Assembly (NCBI GenBank): GCA_009760855.2
Contig: WPIO01000102.1
Coordinates: forward strand, 1,426,001 to 1,490,000
Reading direction: 5' to 3'
Length of the DNA: 64,000 nt
DNA from: Cristatella mucedo
Lineage: Eukaryota; Bryozoa; Phylactolaemata; Cristatellidae
Shown here: piece by piece, positions 29,161 to 39,722 of the stretch
Layout: the number at the start of each line of letters is the position of its first letter
Numbering within the stretch: the first letter of the stretch is position 1
Translations under genes and position numbers: made by a program
The notes under the pieces: model-generated
What the model was told of the DNA's origin: nothing
Databases searched by the model: none
The model's input: the letters and a program-made list of their open reading frames with translations, nothing else

Positions 29161-29925
29161 ATGGATATAGATTTACTATCGAAGATTTTTATCGTTTTAA
29201 GTTGTGTTGTTGGAGGCATGATGGATGCAACTGCAGGCGGTGGTGGATTTATAATGATAGGCACTATGTTGGCGGTGGGAATTGACTCTCACATTGCTTT
29301 GGGTGCGAATAAATTGGTTGTTGCCGTTGGTGCAACTATGGCTTTTGTTAGATTTTATCAGCGTGGAGATATTAAGCTGAATACTTTTCCAAAATATGCA
29401 CTTTTTTTGACTGTTTTTGGTGGTATTTTGGGTAGTTATTTTGTTACCATGTTGCCATCCAATACAATTCAAAATATAATGCCAGCCGCAATTGTAGCTC
29501 TTTTAATTTATAAGCTAAGGAATTTCAATCAGGGAGTTTCTTACAATAAAAAACCAATTCTTTCGGTTGAGCAATTTGCCTTTATTTTTCCATTATTGAT
29601 AGGTTTTTATGATGGTTTTTTTGGACCAGGAAACGTCATTTTGCTAATAATGTCTATGACGGCAACTTTGGGTTTTAGCTTACACAAAGCCACGGTATAC
29701 TCCAAGCTTTTTGCCTCTTTAAGTGCCATTCCTGCTGCTTTGGTTTTTACTATAATGGGCAAAGTTGTTTATGCCGTTGCCTTTTTAGGATTGAGTGGAT
29801 ATTTGGTGGGAATAGAGCTGGGAGTTAGGGCTTTAAAGTTGGGTCCAAAATTTATGAATACTGTGTTGGTTGTTGCTCTTACCGGATTGGCATCTAGGCT
29901 AATTTATAGCTATTATTTGCTGTAG
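29161..29925 (+). CDS. TSUP family (TauE/SafE) membrane transporter
   Basis: Starting at the ATG at 29161 (MDIDLLSK), the ~254-residue product has about eight membrane helices. It carries the repeated TSUP motif: GGMMDATAGGGGFIMIGTML in the first half and GFYDGFFGPGNVILLIMSM in the second, with LGANKLVVAVG and HKATVYSKLFASL segments. TSUP proteins export or import sulfur-containing organic or inorganic anions. The substrate cannot be predicted. The gene is divergent from icd and stands alone. Confidence 0.88.
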   Translation: MDIDLLSKIFIVLSCVVGGMMDATAGGGGFIMIGTMLAVGIDSHIALGANKLVVAVGATMAFVRFYQRGDIKLNTFPKYALFLTVFGGILGSYFVTMLPSNTIQNIMPAAIVALLIYKLRNFNQGVSYNKKPILSVEQFAFIFPLLIGFYDGFFGPGNVILLIMSMTATLGFSLHKATVYSKLFASLSAIPAALVFTIMGKVVYAVAFLGLSGYLVGIELGVRALKLGPKFMNTVLVVALTGLASRLIYSYYLL

Positions 29926-30315
29926 TATTTTTATGGTCGCAGTATAAATTAATCTTATTAATAGTAATATAATTTCCAACATTTTGCTGTTGTTTATTTG
30001 CTTTACCGTAAAGCATTGTCTTTTTCGTTCATGCCCCACTAATCTTCTTTGTGAGATTAAAAACATATCATTATTTTACATAAAGATATTGTGACGACAA
30101 TCTGCGGCCAACATTCATAAAAGTAGAATATTTATTGCTTGTACAGCCTATCTGTGTGGTTTTTTTATGATTATTAGACGGAAATAAAAATTGGTGCTAG
30201 TGTTTTTGTTGCGCACAAATAAACAAAAACATTACATTTTTTGCCTCCATCGGTCTAGATGTTAATTCCTTAAAAGCAAATTTACAATTAATGTATCTAA
30301 CAATATCAAAGAAAT
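29926..30315. other. Intergenic region, no gene seen
   Basis: About 390 bases with no usable frame. A six-base inverted repeat (TAATCT/AGATTA) around 30040 has no T run. Confidence 0.5.
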
Positions 30316-30765
30316 TTAAGAATATTTTTCATCATATTTTCTATCTCGCTCCATATCTTTTTTCTTTATTGAGTCTCTTTTGTCATGCATTTTTTTGCCT
30401 TTTGCCAGAGCTAGCTCAACTTTTATTTTTCTTTTTTTATTAATATAGATAGAAAGCACAACTATGGTCATGCCTTTTTCCTTTACTTTGCCATAAAATT
30501 TTTTAATCTCATGTTTGTGTAATAGTAATTGCTTGTTGCGGAGTGGGTCGTGATTCTGATCGATCGGGCTAAATTTATATGGAGAGATGCGGAAGTTTTG
30601 TAAAATCGGCCCATCGCTGCTTATAGACATATGGGCGTCTGAAATATTTCCTCCACCAACTTTCAAACTTTTTACCTCAGAGCCCTTTAGGGCAATTCCA
30701 GCCTCCAGAGTTTGCTCTATATGATACTCAAAGTGAGCCTTGCGATTTTGGCAGATTATTTTCAT
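30316..30765 (-). CDS. smpB: SsrA-binding protein SmpB
   Basis: The 149-residue product matches SmpB: NRKAHFEYHIEQTLEAGIALKGSEVKSLK, then YKFSPIDQNHDPLRNKQLLLHKHEI, then VELALAKGKKMHDKRDSIKKKDMERD. SmpB binds tmRNA and delivers it to stalled ribosomes. It is complete, with the KKxHDKR tail. It lies 39 bases after sucB on the minus strand. No tmRNA gene is recognisable in the window. Confidence 0.97.
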   Translation of the reverse strand: MKIICQNRKAHFEYHIEQTLEAGIALKGSEVKSLKVGGGNISDAHMSISSDGPILQNFRISPYKFSPIDQNHDPLRNKQLLLHKHEIKKFYGKVKEKGMTIVVLSIYINKKRKIKVELALAKGKKMHDKRDSIKKKDMERDRKYDEKYS

Positions 30766-30804
30766 GTATCTTGTGGATAGCTATATTTTATTAATTTGCA
30801 CAAA

Positions 30805-32019
30805 TTATAGGTCTAGCAGTAATCTTTGCGGATCTTCTAAAAGTTGCTTTATGTTGACTAAAAATGTCACAGCCTCTTTGCCGTCAACCATTCTGTGATC
30901 ATAAGAAAGAGCTATGTACATCATGGGTCTAATTTCCACTTTTCCATCTATTGCAACTGGTCTATTTACTATATTGTGCAACCCTAAAATGCCAGATTGC
31001 GGTGGATTGATTATTGGAGTAGAAAGTAAAGAGCCGTAAACTCCTCCATTCGAGATAGTGAAGGTTCCATCTGCCATATCGTGCATTGTTAATTTTCCTT
31101 CTTTTGCTCTGTTTGCAAAGATGCCGATGTTTCTTTCTACGTCTGCAAGCGACATGTTTTCTGCATTTTTCAAAACAGGAACAACCAAGCCACTTTCCGT
31201 TCCAACTGCAACTCCTAGGTTGTAGTAATTTTTATATAATATTTCCCCCTCGCTGATTTCTGCATTAATTGCTGGTATTTTTGTTAAAGATATAACGGCA
31301 GCTTTTACAAAAAATGACATAAATCCCAACTTTACACCATGTTTTTTTTCAAAAGCATCTTTATATTTTGTCCTAAGGTTCATTACATTCTGCATGTCTA
31401 TCTCGTTGAAAGTTGTAAGAATTGCCGCAGTGTTTTGTGCACTTTTCAATCTAGAGGCGATAGTTTGTCTTAATTTAGACATTCTAACTCTCTCAACTCT
31501 ACCATATGCATTTGTTCCTTCTCCGCCTGCTTTAACTTGATTCTGTGGAGCATTTTGTCTTTTGTCTATCGCATAAACTACGTCTTGCTTTAATATTTGC
31601 TCCCTAATGCCAGTACCTTTTACTTCCGCTAAGGAAAGATTATTTTCATAAGCTACTCTAATAGCCGATGGTGCTGCTGGCGGGTTTGCGTTTGTTTGAA
31701 TTGGGTGATGAGGTATTGTTTCGATTGCCTTACTATCTTTTGTTGGTTCATTTGTTTTTGTTGCGATAATTTCTTTTGCCAAGCCAGCGGTTAAAACAAC
31801 AAGAAGAGCATCACAAGTTACAGAATCTCCTTTTTGGCAAAGAATTTTTTCCACAACACCATCAGCAGGAGAATAGACTTCCAGCGTTACCTTTTCCGTT
31901 TCAAGCTCCAAAAGAGCTTCGTCTTTTTTAACAAATTGACCAACTTTACAGTTGATGGCAAGCACGTCAGCCGAGCTAATTGATTCGCCCAATACGGGAA
32001 CTTTTACTTCTATAGACAT
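30805..32019 (-). CDS. sucB: Dihydrolipoyllysine succinyltransferase (2-oxoglutarate dehydrogenase E2)
   Basis: The 404-residue product has an N-terminal lipoyl domain with the modified lysine in [13 protein letters not shown] (about K43), a peripheral subunit-binding segment around residues 115-155, and the acyltransferase core. The core ends with [19 protein letters not shown], including the catalytic His and Asp. It is the E2 component of the 2-oxoglutarate dehydrogenase complex, linking with Icd in the TCA cycle. It is complete, although the linker between lipoyl and binding domains is shortish. Divergent from ilvE; both have TTGACA elements in the shared intergenic region. Confidence 0.95.
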   Translation of the reverse strand: MSIEVKVPVLGESISSADVLAINCKVGQFVKKDEALLELETEKVTLEVYSPADGVVEKILCQKGDSVTCDALLVVLTAGLAKEIIATKTNEPTKDSKAIETIPHHPIQTNANPPAAPSAIRVAYENNLSLAEVKGTGIREQILKQDVVYAIDKRQNAPQNQVKAGGEGTNAYGRVERVRMSKLRQTIASRLKSAQNTAAILTTFNEIDMQNVMNLRTKYKDAFEKKHGVKLGFMSFFVKAAVISLTKIPAINAEISEGEILYKNYYNLGVAVGTESGLVVPVLKNAENMSLADVERNIGIFANRAKEGKLTMHDMADGTFTISNGGVYGSLLSTPIINPPQSGILGLHNIVNRPVAIDGKVEIRPMMYIALSYDHRMVDGKEAVTFLVNIKQLLEDPQRLLLDL

Positions 32020-32076
32020 AATTTGATAATGAAAAAATCTACAATAAAATTATCTATCCTATTGTGTAAAATTATT

Positions 32077-32120
32077 TGTCAATATCAATAATCACTTGAC
32101 ATTAAATTTGCTACCATAAT
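32077..32120. promoter_or_regulatory. Back-to-back TTGACA promoter elements between sucB and ilvE
   Basis: TGTCAA (32077-32082, reading TTGACA on the minus strand toward sucB) and TTGACA (32096-32101, toward ilvE) face away from each other with a 13-base spacer. Each lies about 50-60 bases before its gene's start. The rightward one continues TTGACATTAAATTT and is similar to sites before pyrF, rpsD and fabI. A CATAAT sequence follows at 32115-32120 with a short spacing. Confidence 0.6.
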
Positions 32121-32149
32121 TAGCGAAAAGTAAATTTTATATCGCTTTT

Positions 32150-33055
32150 ATGTCAGTTAAAATTCTTACCAACAGGTCAAAGGACGGAACTTTTTTATGG
32201 CTAAATGGTGAATTTTGTAACTATTCTGATGTAGCTGCTGGAATTTTGACCCATGGCTTGCAATATGGTAGTAGTGTTTTTGAGGGAATTGTTGTCTACG
32301 ATGGCAAAATTGTCAGATTGGAATCTCACATTGAAAGATTGTTAAATTCTGCCAAAATGTTAGATTTAGATTGTCACTACAGTCATTCAGATTTAGTTAG
32401 CGCAACTAAAAGTTTAATTTCATCTAACTTCGTTCTAGTTAATTCCTATATTAGGCCAATTATTTGGCGTGGCGACGAGTACACAATGATTGCTGGTTCT
32501 GGAAATGCAGTCCATACGGCAGTTTTGGCTTGGGAGTGGAAAAATTCCATGAATATTGAGTCAAAAAAGCAAGGCATTAGAGTTTGTGAAGCCATTTATA
32601 CCAGAGCCAGCGATAAATCTGCTCCAGTTACGGCCAAGGCCTCTTGTTTGTATGCAACCTACAGCCTGTGCAAAAGAGATGCATCTTCTCGAGGGTATGA
32701 CGATGCCGTTATGTTGGATTGCTATGGCAATATTGGAGAGCTTACAACCTCTAATTTATTTTTTGTTGGCAAGGATGGCTCTCTACATACGCCAACCACT
32801 AGTTCTTGTTTGGCGGGTGTTACAAGATCGATAGTGAAGGAAATTGCTAATTCAATGAATATTAAGCTATATGAACGTAACATTTCGGTTGCAGAAATTT
32901 CCGATTTTATAGATTGTTTTTCCACCGGAACTGCTGGAGAAATTTGTAGAATTGGCTCAATCGAGATGCGGACAAGCCAAGTCGCCTATTCTTCAATCTC
33001 TAGCGTTGTAAGTCTGATTATTGATTGCTATAAAGATTTTGCTATAAAATTATAA
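32150..33055 (+). CDS. ilvE: Branched-chain amino acid aminotransferase (class IV PLP)
   Basis: The 301-residue product follows the IlvE pattern: [48 protein letters not shown], then RPIIWRGDE, then [18 protein letters not shown] containing the catalytic lysine, then [20 protein letters not shown], and CLAGVTRS. It transfers amino groups between branched-chain amino acids and 2-oxoglutarate. Its substrate range could include D-amino acids, because D-amino-acid aminotransferase and aminodeoxychorismate lyase share the fold. The [11 protein letters not shown] pattern favours IlvE. No other branched-chain biosynthetic gene is near. It is followed immediately by dusB. Confidence 0.88.
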   Translation: MSVKILTNRSKDGTFLWLNGEFCNYSDVAAGILTHGLQYGSSVFEGIVVYDGKIVRLESHIERLLNSAKMLDLDCHYSHSDLVSATKSLISSNFVLVNSYIRPIIWRGDEYTMIAGSGNAVHTAVLAWEWKNSMNIESKKQGIRVCEAIYTRASDKSAPVTAKASCLYATYSLCKRDASSRGYDDAVMLDCYGNIGELTTSNLFFVGKDGSLHTPTTSSCLAGVTRSIVKEIANSMNIKLYERNISVAEISDFIDCFSTGTAGEICRIGSIEMRTSQVAYSSISSVVSLIIDCYKDFAIKL

Positions 33056-33072
33056 TATTGCCAAAAAATTAT

Positions 33073-34053
33073 ATGCTCCAAAATATCACCCTAGGAAAAG
33101 TAAATATTGGCTTTCCTGTTTTTTTGGCTCCAATGTGTGGTATTTCGGACTCTCCGTATCGTAAAGTTGTTTCCAAATTTGGAAAAAATTTACTGTTTTC
33201 GGAAATGATTGCCTCTCGTGCCGCAATAGAAGACTTGCGTCAGTTGAAGCAAAAAACACATAAAAAAGAAGGACAACTTGTAGCCGTACAGCTGGCTGGG
33301 TGCGATCCTAATATTTTGGCCGAGGCGGCAAAAATAAATGAAGATATGGGTGCAGATATGATTGATTTAAATTTTGGCTGTCCGGTAAAAAAAGTTATTA
33401 ATGGTTTTGCCGGTTCTGCGTTAATGAAAAATGAATCACTGTCAAGGGAAATCATGCAATCCGTTGTTGGTGCTGTTGGTATTCCGGTTACAGTTAAAAT
33501 GCGAACCGGATGGAACGAGGAAAATCGCAACGCCGTATCTATGGCTAAAATTGCAGAAGATGTTGGAATAAAGATGGTTACGGTGCACGGCAGAACAAGA
33601 ACTCAGATGTTTGATGGAAAGGCTGATTGGGATTTTGTTGCAAAGGTTAAGTCTGCAGTTTCCATACCGATTATTGTCAATGGCGACATTAAAAATACAT
33701 ATGATGCTATGGATGCTTTGAAAAAGTCTGGCGCAGATGGAGTTATGATTGGTCGTGGCTCTTATGGTAAGCCTTGGATAGTGGGGGAAGTTTCTGCTGG
33801 ACTTTTGGGTGATACTTTTTTAAAGCCGTCCAATATGGATTTTTTTAATTTGGTTAGTGAGCATGTAAACGAAATAATTGAATTTTATGGCTCAGAAACT
33901 GGTATTGGATTTGCTAGAAAGCATTTAGGTTTTTATAGCAAAGGATTAATCGGTGGCGGTGAGTTTCGCTGTATGGTTAATAATTCATGTGATCACAGGG
34001 CAATGATTTCTGATCTTGCGGATTTAATTGATTCAAACTCAGCTCTGCAGTAA
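33073..34053 (+). CDS. dusB: tRNA-dihydrouridine synthase (DusB/NifR3-like)
   Basis: From the ATG at 33073 (MLQNITLG) the product (326 residues) has the FMN-dependent Dus TIM barrel. Motifs are [48 protein letters not shown] with the catalytic cysteine (about residue 103), [38 protein letters not shown], and [13 protein letters not shown]. It reduces uridine in tRNA. A TTG at 33058, two bases after the ilvE stop, is an alternative start adding five residues. It is complete and probably co-transcribed with ilvE. Confidence 0.95.
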   Translation: MLQNITLGKVNIGFPVFLAPMCGISDSPYRKVVSKFGKNLLFSEMIASRAAIEDLRQLKQKTHKKEGQLVAVQLAGCDPNILAEAAKINEDMGADMIDLNFGCPVKKVINGFAGSALMKNESLSREIMQSVVGAVGIPVTVKMRTGWNEENRNAVSMAKIAEDVGIKMVTVHGRTRTQMFDGKADWDFVAKVKSAVSIPIIVNGDIKNTYDAMDALKKSGADGVMIGRGSYGKPWIVGEVSAGLLGDTFLKPSNMDFFNLVSEHVNEIIEFYGSETGIGFARKHLGFYSKGLIGGGEFRCMVNNSCDHRAMISDLADLIDSNSALQ

Positions 34054-34300
34054 TGCATTTTAGGAAATAAAAGAATGCAATAAATATGTATACCAATAAG
34101 AATTAATAAGAAGATTTTTTTTGTTTAAATGTGTTTTTTTATTTTTGATATAAAAAATAACCTGCACATTTAATAAAGATTGCAAAATTAGCACTATTTA
34201 GTTGTATGTTGTAAGTTATCTTATAAATTCATTGGTGTATTTATGGCAACAATTTAAGTAAAAATTAAAAGACAATCATGAATTAAGGACTCAAAAGATC

Positions 34301-35824
34301 TTAAGATTTCTTTAGATTTTCTTGCATTTTTCTATTTAGGGCTCTAATTGCAAAAAGCCACACTATGCAGGTTGCAAGGAATACCCAAAAGGTAACCCCA
34401 ACAATAGTTACAACATCAGTAGTTCCCATTACCATTAGCAGCGTTGATTGAACAAATGCTCCACCAGATTTTCCAAGTCTGCCGCCAACTACATCAACCG
34501 CAGCCTTGCCTTTGGTTTTTAGTTGTTGATCTAAGGGAATAAATGCCATTTCTTTTGTTGCATCAAATAGACAGTATTTTGAAGATTTTGATATAACTAA
34601 TATTATCGCACCAATCAAAGTGACAACAAAAAGTGGATCGCTGATTACATTAACAAGCATTGCTTTGGCTGTTTCTCTGCCAAAAATCATTGCGAAGAAA
34701 GTTGTTCCCGATATTAAAATTACCATTGGAGTAAATAATGCACTAACAAACCAGCCAAATCTTCGCAATATGTTGGATCCCAAAAATAAAGAAAATACTA
34801 TTGTTACAATCCCAGTCCAAGATGAATAGTTGCCCATGAAGGAATTTATCTCGGCACGATTTCCGTTGAAATAAAGGTTTACTTGGTTTTTCCATTGTAC
34901 CTCCACTAAATTTATAGCAACTCCGTAGGAAACAACAAGCATTACAATTAGCCCAAGCTCGTGAGATGTGAAGATTATTTTCATACTCTCTGCCAATCCT
35001 GGTTTGGATTTTTTCTTTTTTTCTTCTTTTGGTGGCTCGTAGTACAGCGGGTCAGTTAGTACATTTTTATGCATCCAGCGATAAAGCCACATTGCCATAA
35101 ATCCAACCAATACAACAATTAACATTAAAGCATTAACAGTCCATTGCCATGCAACTGCCTCACTCACATCATCTGGTAGTAGTAATTTTATTTTGGTAGA
35201 ACATAGGGAAACAACCTGTCCACAAACTATAAGGGCAAGATTTGCGACAACCGCAAAAAGTGCATAAAACCTACTTGCCTCTTTTATTTTTGTAATCTGG
35301 TTAACAAATTGCCAAAATGCAAGAGAAAGGATTACACTTCCCCACAGCTCCGCCATAACAAAAAACAGAGAGTATACCCAGTTTGCAATCACATCTATAA
35401 ATCCCTTTAGTGCTGGGTAGGTTGCGTGCCAAGATGCTACCAATTCTGAAGAGGGTTGTAGGTATGTAGAATAAGGGTTTAAAAGTATTGCGAAGGCTGC
35501 AAAAAATACCAAAAATGGAGTTACTAATGCGTAAAAGATTTTCTCAGAATCGAAAATATTTGCCATCTTTGCATAAAGCATTAAAAACAACACCGCCGCT
35601 GGAGTTACAAAGTAAAGCTTTAAGAACGTTATTGTTCCAGCTCCCGCAGCACTAAGAATAAGTGCATCTTTTGTGTTTCTTGCAACTGTATAGTTGAATA
35701 AAATACAGCACAATATCAATGATAGAGGAAGAAACTTCTTAAGTTCGTGGTTGTGAATGGGCCATAGAAGGGCCCTCCAGCCACTAAACTCTTTGACTTG
35801 ATTGTCCGAAGAAACACTTGACAT
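34301..35824 (-). CDS. tlc: ATP/ADP translocase (Tlc/NTT)
   Basis: The 507-residue product has about 12 membrane helices and the signature of the non-mitochondrial nucleotide transporters of intracellular bacteria and plastids. Visible motifs are LFNYTVARNTKDALILSAAGAGTITFLKLYFVTP, a WPIHNHELKKFLPL start, VEVQWKNQVNLYF, and SSKYCLFDATKEMAFIPLDQQLKTKGKAAVDVVGGRLGKSGGAF. Rickettsia Tlc1 exchanges host ATP for bacterial ADP; other paralogues carry different nucleotides. The conserved K/R-rich K(T)K sites are present. This gene is the best evidence that the organism depends on a eukaryotic host's energy. Substrate specificity is not proved. It is a single gene, minus strand. Confidence 0.95.
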   Translation of the reverse strand: MSSVSSDNQVKEFSGWRALLWPIHNHELKKFLPLSLILCCILFNYTVARNTKDALILSAAGAGTITFLKLYFVTPAAVLFLMLYAKMANIFDSEKIFYALVTPFLVFFAAFAILLNPYSTYLQPSSELVASWHATYPALKGFIDVIANWVYSLFFVMAELWGSVILSLAFWQFVNQITKIKEASRFYALFAVVANLALIVCGQVVSLCSTKIKLLLPDDVSEAVAWQWTVNALMLIVVLVGFMAMWLYRWMHKNVLTDPLYYEPPKEEKKKKSKPGLAESMKIIFTSHELGLIVMLVVSYGVAINLVEVQWKNQVNLYFNGNRAEINSFMGNYSSWTGIVTIVFSLFLGSNILRRFGWFVSALFTPMVILISGTTFFAMIFGRETAKAMLVNVISDPLFVVTLIGAIILVISKSSKYCLFDATKEMAFIPLDQQLKTKGKAAVDVVGGRLGKSGGAFVQSTLLMVMGTTDVVTIVGVTFWVFLATCIVWLFAIRALNRKMQENLKKS

Positions 35825-36169
35825 ATTTGAATAAATAAATACAAATTCTAAAAATCATGGCTTTTCGTAATTGTGCTTTTATAAAAATCAAGTAAATAAA
35901 AATCAAAACTTGAAGTTATTGATTTGTGTTATTGATTTGTTAATGACATTTTTGGTTAAGTTTGATTTTTTTTGCACAAATTTTGGCTTTATTGCATTTA
36001 TTTTTATTTATAGTCGTTGGTTGGTGATTTTTTTGACTTGTTTTTATGTTCGTGGTGGATTTGAATTTCTTTGCCGAAAAGGTCAAATTAGCAGATATTG
36101 TTGTTAGTTTTTTTGTATGTAATTTTGCCACAATTTGTTATTAGTTTTCTGATTGTCATGGGGTCTGTA
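35825..36169. other. Intergenic region, no gene seen
   Basis: About 345 T-rich bases between the tlc start and the pseudouridine synthase end. Short frames here are phenylalanine- or asparagine-rich by composition and I do not support them. Confidence 0.55.
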
Positions 36170-37087
36170 TTAAAAATCTAAAACAAAATGATCTGGCAGA
36201 TTTTTTAGCTCTATTTTGTGGTTTAGTATTTCTGGTGGAAGTGTGATGGAGTAGGCACAAAGATTAAGTTTTCTGGTAATTTCCGTATTGCCGTTGTATC
36301 GATAATCGCCAAGTATTGGAAATCCCATTTTTGCTGCATGAATTCTTATTTGATGGGTTCTGCCAGTTATTGGAATAAATTCAACCAAAGAGATGTTTTG
36401 TTTTTTGTCTATCCTTATTGTTTTATATTTTGTTATAGCTGATCTTGCTTCATCTGAATTTCCGCTTGCAGCAAAGCATTTCATTTTGCCGCCATATAGG
36501 CTAAACTCCCTTGATATTGGTGCATTAATGACTCCGTTGGCAACTTTTGGCATACCAGAAACAACAGCAATATAGCGTTTTTCTATCTCTCTGGAGGAGA
36601 ATGCCTCGCACAGAAAAGATGCTGCCGATTTGTTTTTGGCAAATACAATTAATCCTGAAGTTTCTCTATCTAATCTGTGAACTATTTTGGCCGATCCTTC
36701 ACCATATATTTTTCGCATTACGTCGTCTAGGGAAAACTTTAAACTACCTCCGCTTTGAGTTGCCAGTCCGTATGGCTTGTTTACAACGCAAAGATCTTCA
36801 TTTTCAAATACAATACATGATTTAATTACGATAACAACATTTCTTGGCACGATTATATGTTTTGTTTTGATCTCTATGGATTGTAGCTCAAATTCTTCTG
36901 ATATGGATATTTTCGATCCTATGGTGACTTTTTGTGCTATATCTTTTGACCTTTGATTGTTTACTGTAACTTTGCCAGATCTTACCATTTTACACACTAA
37001 AGAATGTGTTGCCGGAAGCCTCTCTCTTAGTTGGCGATCCAGTCTGCCATTAAAATCTGCGATAAATGTTTGAACTCTGGTGCTCAT
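36170..37087 (-). CDS. RluC/RluD-family pseudouridine synthase
   Basis: The 305-residue product has an S4-like RNA-binding segment (about residues 14-60, beginning RLDRQLRERLP), then the RluA-family core. The core contains VVNKPYGLATQSGG, HRLDRETSGLIVFAKN with the catalytic Asp140, EIEKRYIAVVSG, and TGRTHQIRIHAAKMGFPILGDYRY. It isomerises uridines in 23S rRNA; whether the targets are those of RluC or RluD is uncertain, and the short linker favours RluC. It begins 38 bases inside the upstream membrane-protein gene, so the two are translationally linked. Confidence 0.9.
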   Translation of the reverse strand: MSTRVQTFIADFNGRLDRQLRERLPATHSLVCKMVRSGKVTVNNQRSKDIAQKVTIGSKISISEEFELQSIEIKTKHIIVPRNVVIVIKSCIVFENEDLCVVNKPYGLATQSGGSLKFSLDDVMRKIYGEGSAKIVHRLDRETSGLIVFAKNKSAASFLCEAFSSREIEKRYIAVVSGMPKVANGVINAPISREFSLYGGKMKCFAASGNSDEARSAITKYKTIRIDKKQNISLVEFIPITGRTHQIRIHAAKMGFPILGDYRYNGNTEITRKLNLCAYSITLPPEILNHKIELKNLPDHFVLDF

Positions 37088-38276
37088 GTTTGATGTAATT
37101 AAGAGTTAATTTTTGTTGATTTCTATCTTGTAAAAAAGCCCAAAAAGTTAAGCATAAAATCCATAATCCAAATGAATTTTGGCCAGTAAAAAATAGGAGC
37201 CCAGAACAAGACATTATTGTGATAAATTTTCTCCATAAAAATTTCTCTAAATCCATTAAAAAATTTAGCGTTGGTCTTTGTTGCCATCTTATTTTATAGC
37301 TTTCTCTGTAAAGAGATCCCAGCATTATAGAGCATATATATAGGCAAAATAATTCATAAGCAGAAAAAAGATTTATCTGTGGGTTAAAATTATAGCAGCC
37401 CAAAATAGCTGCAATTGTAACAAAAAACATCAATAGGTAGTGAAGCAATCCTGCAACAAAACCAACCACCACAATACTTGGCACTAGGAAATGCGTTGCA
37501 GTAAAAACAAAAAACATCCAAAATAAATTAACGTAGATGGCACTATAGTTGTGCGTGATGTTTATTGTTATCACGCTCCATAAAAATACGATAAACATGA
37601 ATGAATTTAGGTCGCGATGGCGAGAGTGGATCCATTTTGCCAAAAAGCATAAGCAGCAAGATATCCAAAATCCTTCAAATGATCTCTCGTTTTGAATGCT
37701 TATGTGTGGAATTTGAATTTTTAATAACATTATTGCGGCGTGAAACGTTACGGCCGAGGTGAGAAAAATTTTTACTTTTTCAATTATTTTGATAGGATTT
37801 GATTCATCTTGTGTGTGGTTTTTTAATGCCAAGTTTGATGCTAAGGCCGTACAATAGAGAAATAATATGTAAATAGCTTTAACTGATAGTTTGGTATATT
37901 CTGCTGATTTGTTTATTGTTATAAAGTATATTAACAAATTAATACCAACAATAAATTCCAAAAATGAAAATTTTCCATTTTTTATGACAATAAATTTGTC
38001 TTCAATTTCTTTTGCAACATGAATGCAGTTCGCCTTCAGAGTGTCTTTTTTAGTCAGTATTCTTATGTGGTGTAGTCCATATATTGTTAAAACAGCAAGT
38101 AAGTAGAAAACAAATTCTTCAAAAAAAATATTATTTTGTTTGGAATTATTGTGTGCGATGAGTGCAAAAAATCCGTAACCAAAAAATAAAATCAACAACA
38201 CAAAGTTTAGTTTTGGCAGGGAAATTTTAGTAATATTTCTTGCAGAAAAAAAACCTAACATTAAAATAAATATCAC
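37050..38276 (-). CDS. Multi-pass membrane protein of unknown function
   Basis: The 408-residue product has about eight to ten hydrophobic helices, but I do not recognise a family. Stretches include LNFVLLILFFGYGFFALIAH and FLVPSIVVVGFVAGLLHYLLMFFVTIAAILG. Membrane-embedded charge is limited, apart from conserved-looking His residues. A cation antiporter-like relationship is possible but unproved. Its 3' end overlaps the start of the pseudouridine synthase by 38 bases. Confidence 0.6.
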   Translation of the reverse strand: MIFILMLGFFSARNITKISLPKLNFVLLILFFGYGFFALIAHNNSKQNNIFFEEFVFYLLAVLTIYGLHHIRILTKKDTLKANCIHVAKEIEDKFIVIKNGKFSFLEFIVGINLLIYFITINKSAEYTKLSVKAIYILFLYCTALASNLALKNHTQDESNPIKIIEKVKIFLTSAVTFHAAIMLLKIQIPHISIQNERSFEGFWISCCLCFLAKWIHSRHRDLNSFMFIVFLWSVITINITHNYSAIYVNLFWMFFVFTATHFLVPSIVVVGFVAGLLHYLLMFFVTIAAILGCYNFNPQINLFSAYELFCLYICSIMLGSLYRESYKIRWQQRPTLNFLMDLEKFLWRKFITIMSCSGLLFFTGQNSFGLWILCLTFWAFLQDRNQQKLTLNYIKHEHQSSNIYRRF

Positions 38277-38431
38277 TTAGTGTTGTTTGCTGTTTGTCTG
38301 TTATGGCAGGGCAGTCTTTCTAAAAAGCAAGATGCAAATAACATTCACTAAAAACAAAATTATCCTTGAATATTAAATTTTACAGATTTATCTCGAGAGA
38401 TAATTTGGATAATATTTTGATTTCTTAATTA

Positions 38432-39586
38432 ATGAAAAAATCTCATTATAATAAAATAAAAATATCACTCTTTATAGCTGCTTTGGCTCTTTTTTCTTTT
38501 GTTGCTATATATGGCATTACTTCCTATAAATATTTATCAAAAAATCACACTCCAAATGCACACATAAGAGAGAAAATAAAGCTTTATGCCGCTCCGTTTC
38601 TTACAAATAAAATTCTCGATGCCATTAAATTATATAGCATAGAATCGGCAACGAACGTTTCTGCCGATTTTATCTCTATTGCCGATTTAATGAAGATCAG
38701 CAAGAATCAAAATAGCGAATATTCTTGCATAGGTTTTGTTGGATACGAAAAAATGCCTGAATCTTTTGGAGAATTGGCAACTTCTGATGTGGGTGGAACG
38801 ATACTTAAGGCTGAAAGCATTGTGGCTGTTACTGGCAATCAGTTTTTGCTGGATCAGGTGCCGCAGGAAAATGGTGCCTTGTTTCACAATTTTTGCCAAC
38901 TATATAACGAAGCCATTGTTGGTGGAATTAAAATTTCAATATCGGATTCTTCTCATGGCGAGCAAATTAAAGACAAAATTCAGCACCGATATCTTTCCGA
39001 TTGTGGCAAAATATGCTCCAATGTTGGCAAATCTATAATTGGAATTAGAGATGTTGGGTTGGCTGACCTTGTAGAGGGTGGGACGCATGACTATGTTGCC
39101 GTTTCCACTCATCCCATATCTGTTATGGAGGCATCTAGGGGAGTTGTTTCGATGGAAATTGAGGGATTATTTGTTTACGCTCCTTCCAGCATGGGAGATG
39201 TTTTTTCCTCAAGTGAGCAAAGTTTATATAGATTAATTAGTGTGGCGAAAAACAAACAACTTAAAATAATTTCTTATTATTCGGAGATTGATGTGGTGAG
39301 GTCTAAATTTGAAGATATTTGCAGAATTCAGACTTTAATGCAAGCTCCACTCTCTATAGACTTTATAGCTAAGGAAGAACTTTTAAGCTCAAGTGGTATA
39401 ATGCTTGGTCTTAGAGCAGATATGAAAAATGTGGGATCAAGAATCTATATATCGCCAAAAGAAGATTCCATCAATATTGTTGGAAAGTGCCTATGTGATA
39501 ATCTTAAAAATAGTCTAGATGGTAAGGAAAAATGCTTGGCTCTGCTTCACTTTATTGGTGAAAATTTAAAAATTGCAGAGCTTTAG
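38432..39586 (+). CDS. Membrane-anchored or exported protein of unknown function
   Basis: The 384-residue product has an N-terminal signal or anchor helix (about residues 10-28, after MKKSHYNKIK). The rest is soluble and contains mixed alpha/beta segments such as SYSCIGFVGYEK-like and GIRDVGLADLVEGGTHDYVAVSTHPIS. The pattern of a two-lobe solute-binding protein is conceivable (GTILKAESIVAVTGNQF, GLFVYAPSSMG), but I could not place it. The gene is divergent from the 408-residue membrane protein, separated by ~155 bases. Confidence 0.55.
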   Translation: MKKSHYNKIKISLFIAALALFSFVAIYGITSYKYLSKNHTPNAHIREKIKLYAAPFLTNKILDAIKLYSIESATNVSADFISIADLMKISKNQNSEYSCIGFVGYEKMPESFGELATSDVGGTILKAESIVAVTGNQFLLDQVPQENGALFHNFCQLYNEAIVGGIKISISDSSHGEQIKDKIQHRYLSDCGKICSNVGKSIIGIRDVGLADLVEGGTHDYVAVSTHPISVMEASRGVVSMEIEGLFVYAPSSMGDVFSSSEQSLYRLISVAKNKQLKIISYYSEIDVVRSKFEDICRIQTLMQAPLSIDFIAKEELLSSSGIMLGLRADMKNVGSRIYISPKEDSINIVGKCLCDNLKNSLDGKEKCLALLHFIGENLKIAEL

Positions 39587-39722
39587 TTTTTATCTTAAAT
39601 TTGCTCAATTTTGATTATGGCTTGATTTTGAAACAATTATCCTTGGTAGAAAAATAAAAAAAGTTGATTTTTCCAGATCCACGCATTCAGCAAAAGTTAC
39701 TATTAATAATTTTTTTTTATAA

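Noticed and set aside
30030-30065. Small inverted repeat after the TSUP transporter, considered as a terminator
   Set aside because: Only six base pairs, with no T run in the right direction.
29926-30315. tmRNA gene near smpB
   Set aside because: No tRNA-like acceptor halves or tag-coding segment could be recognised.
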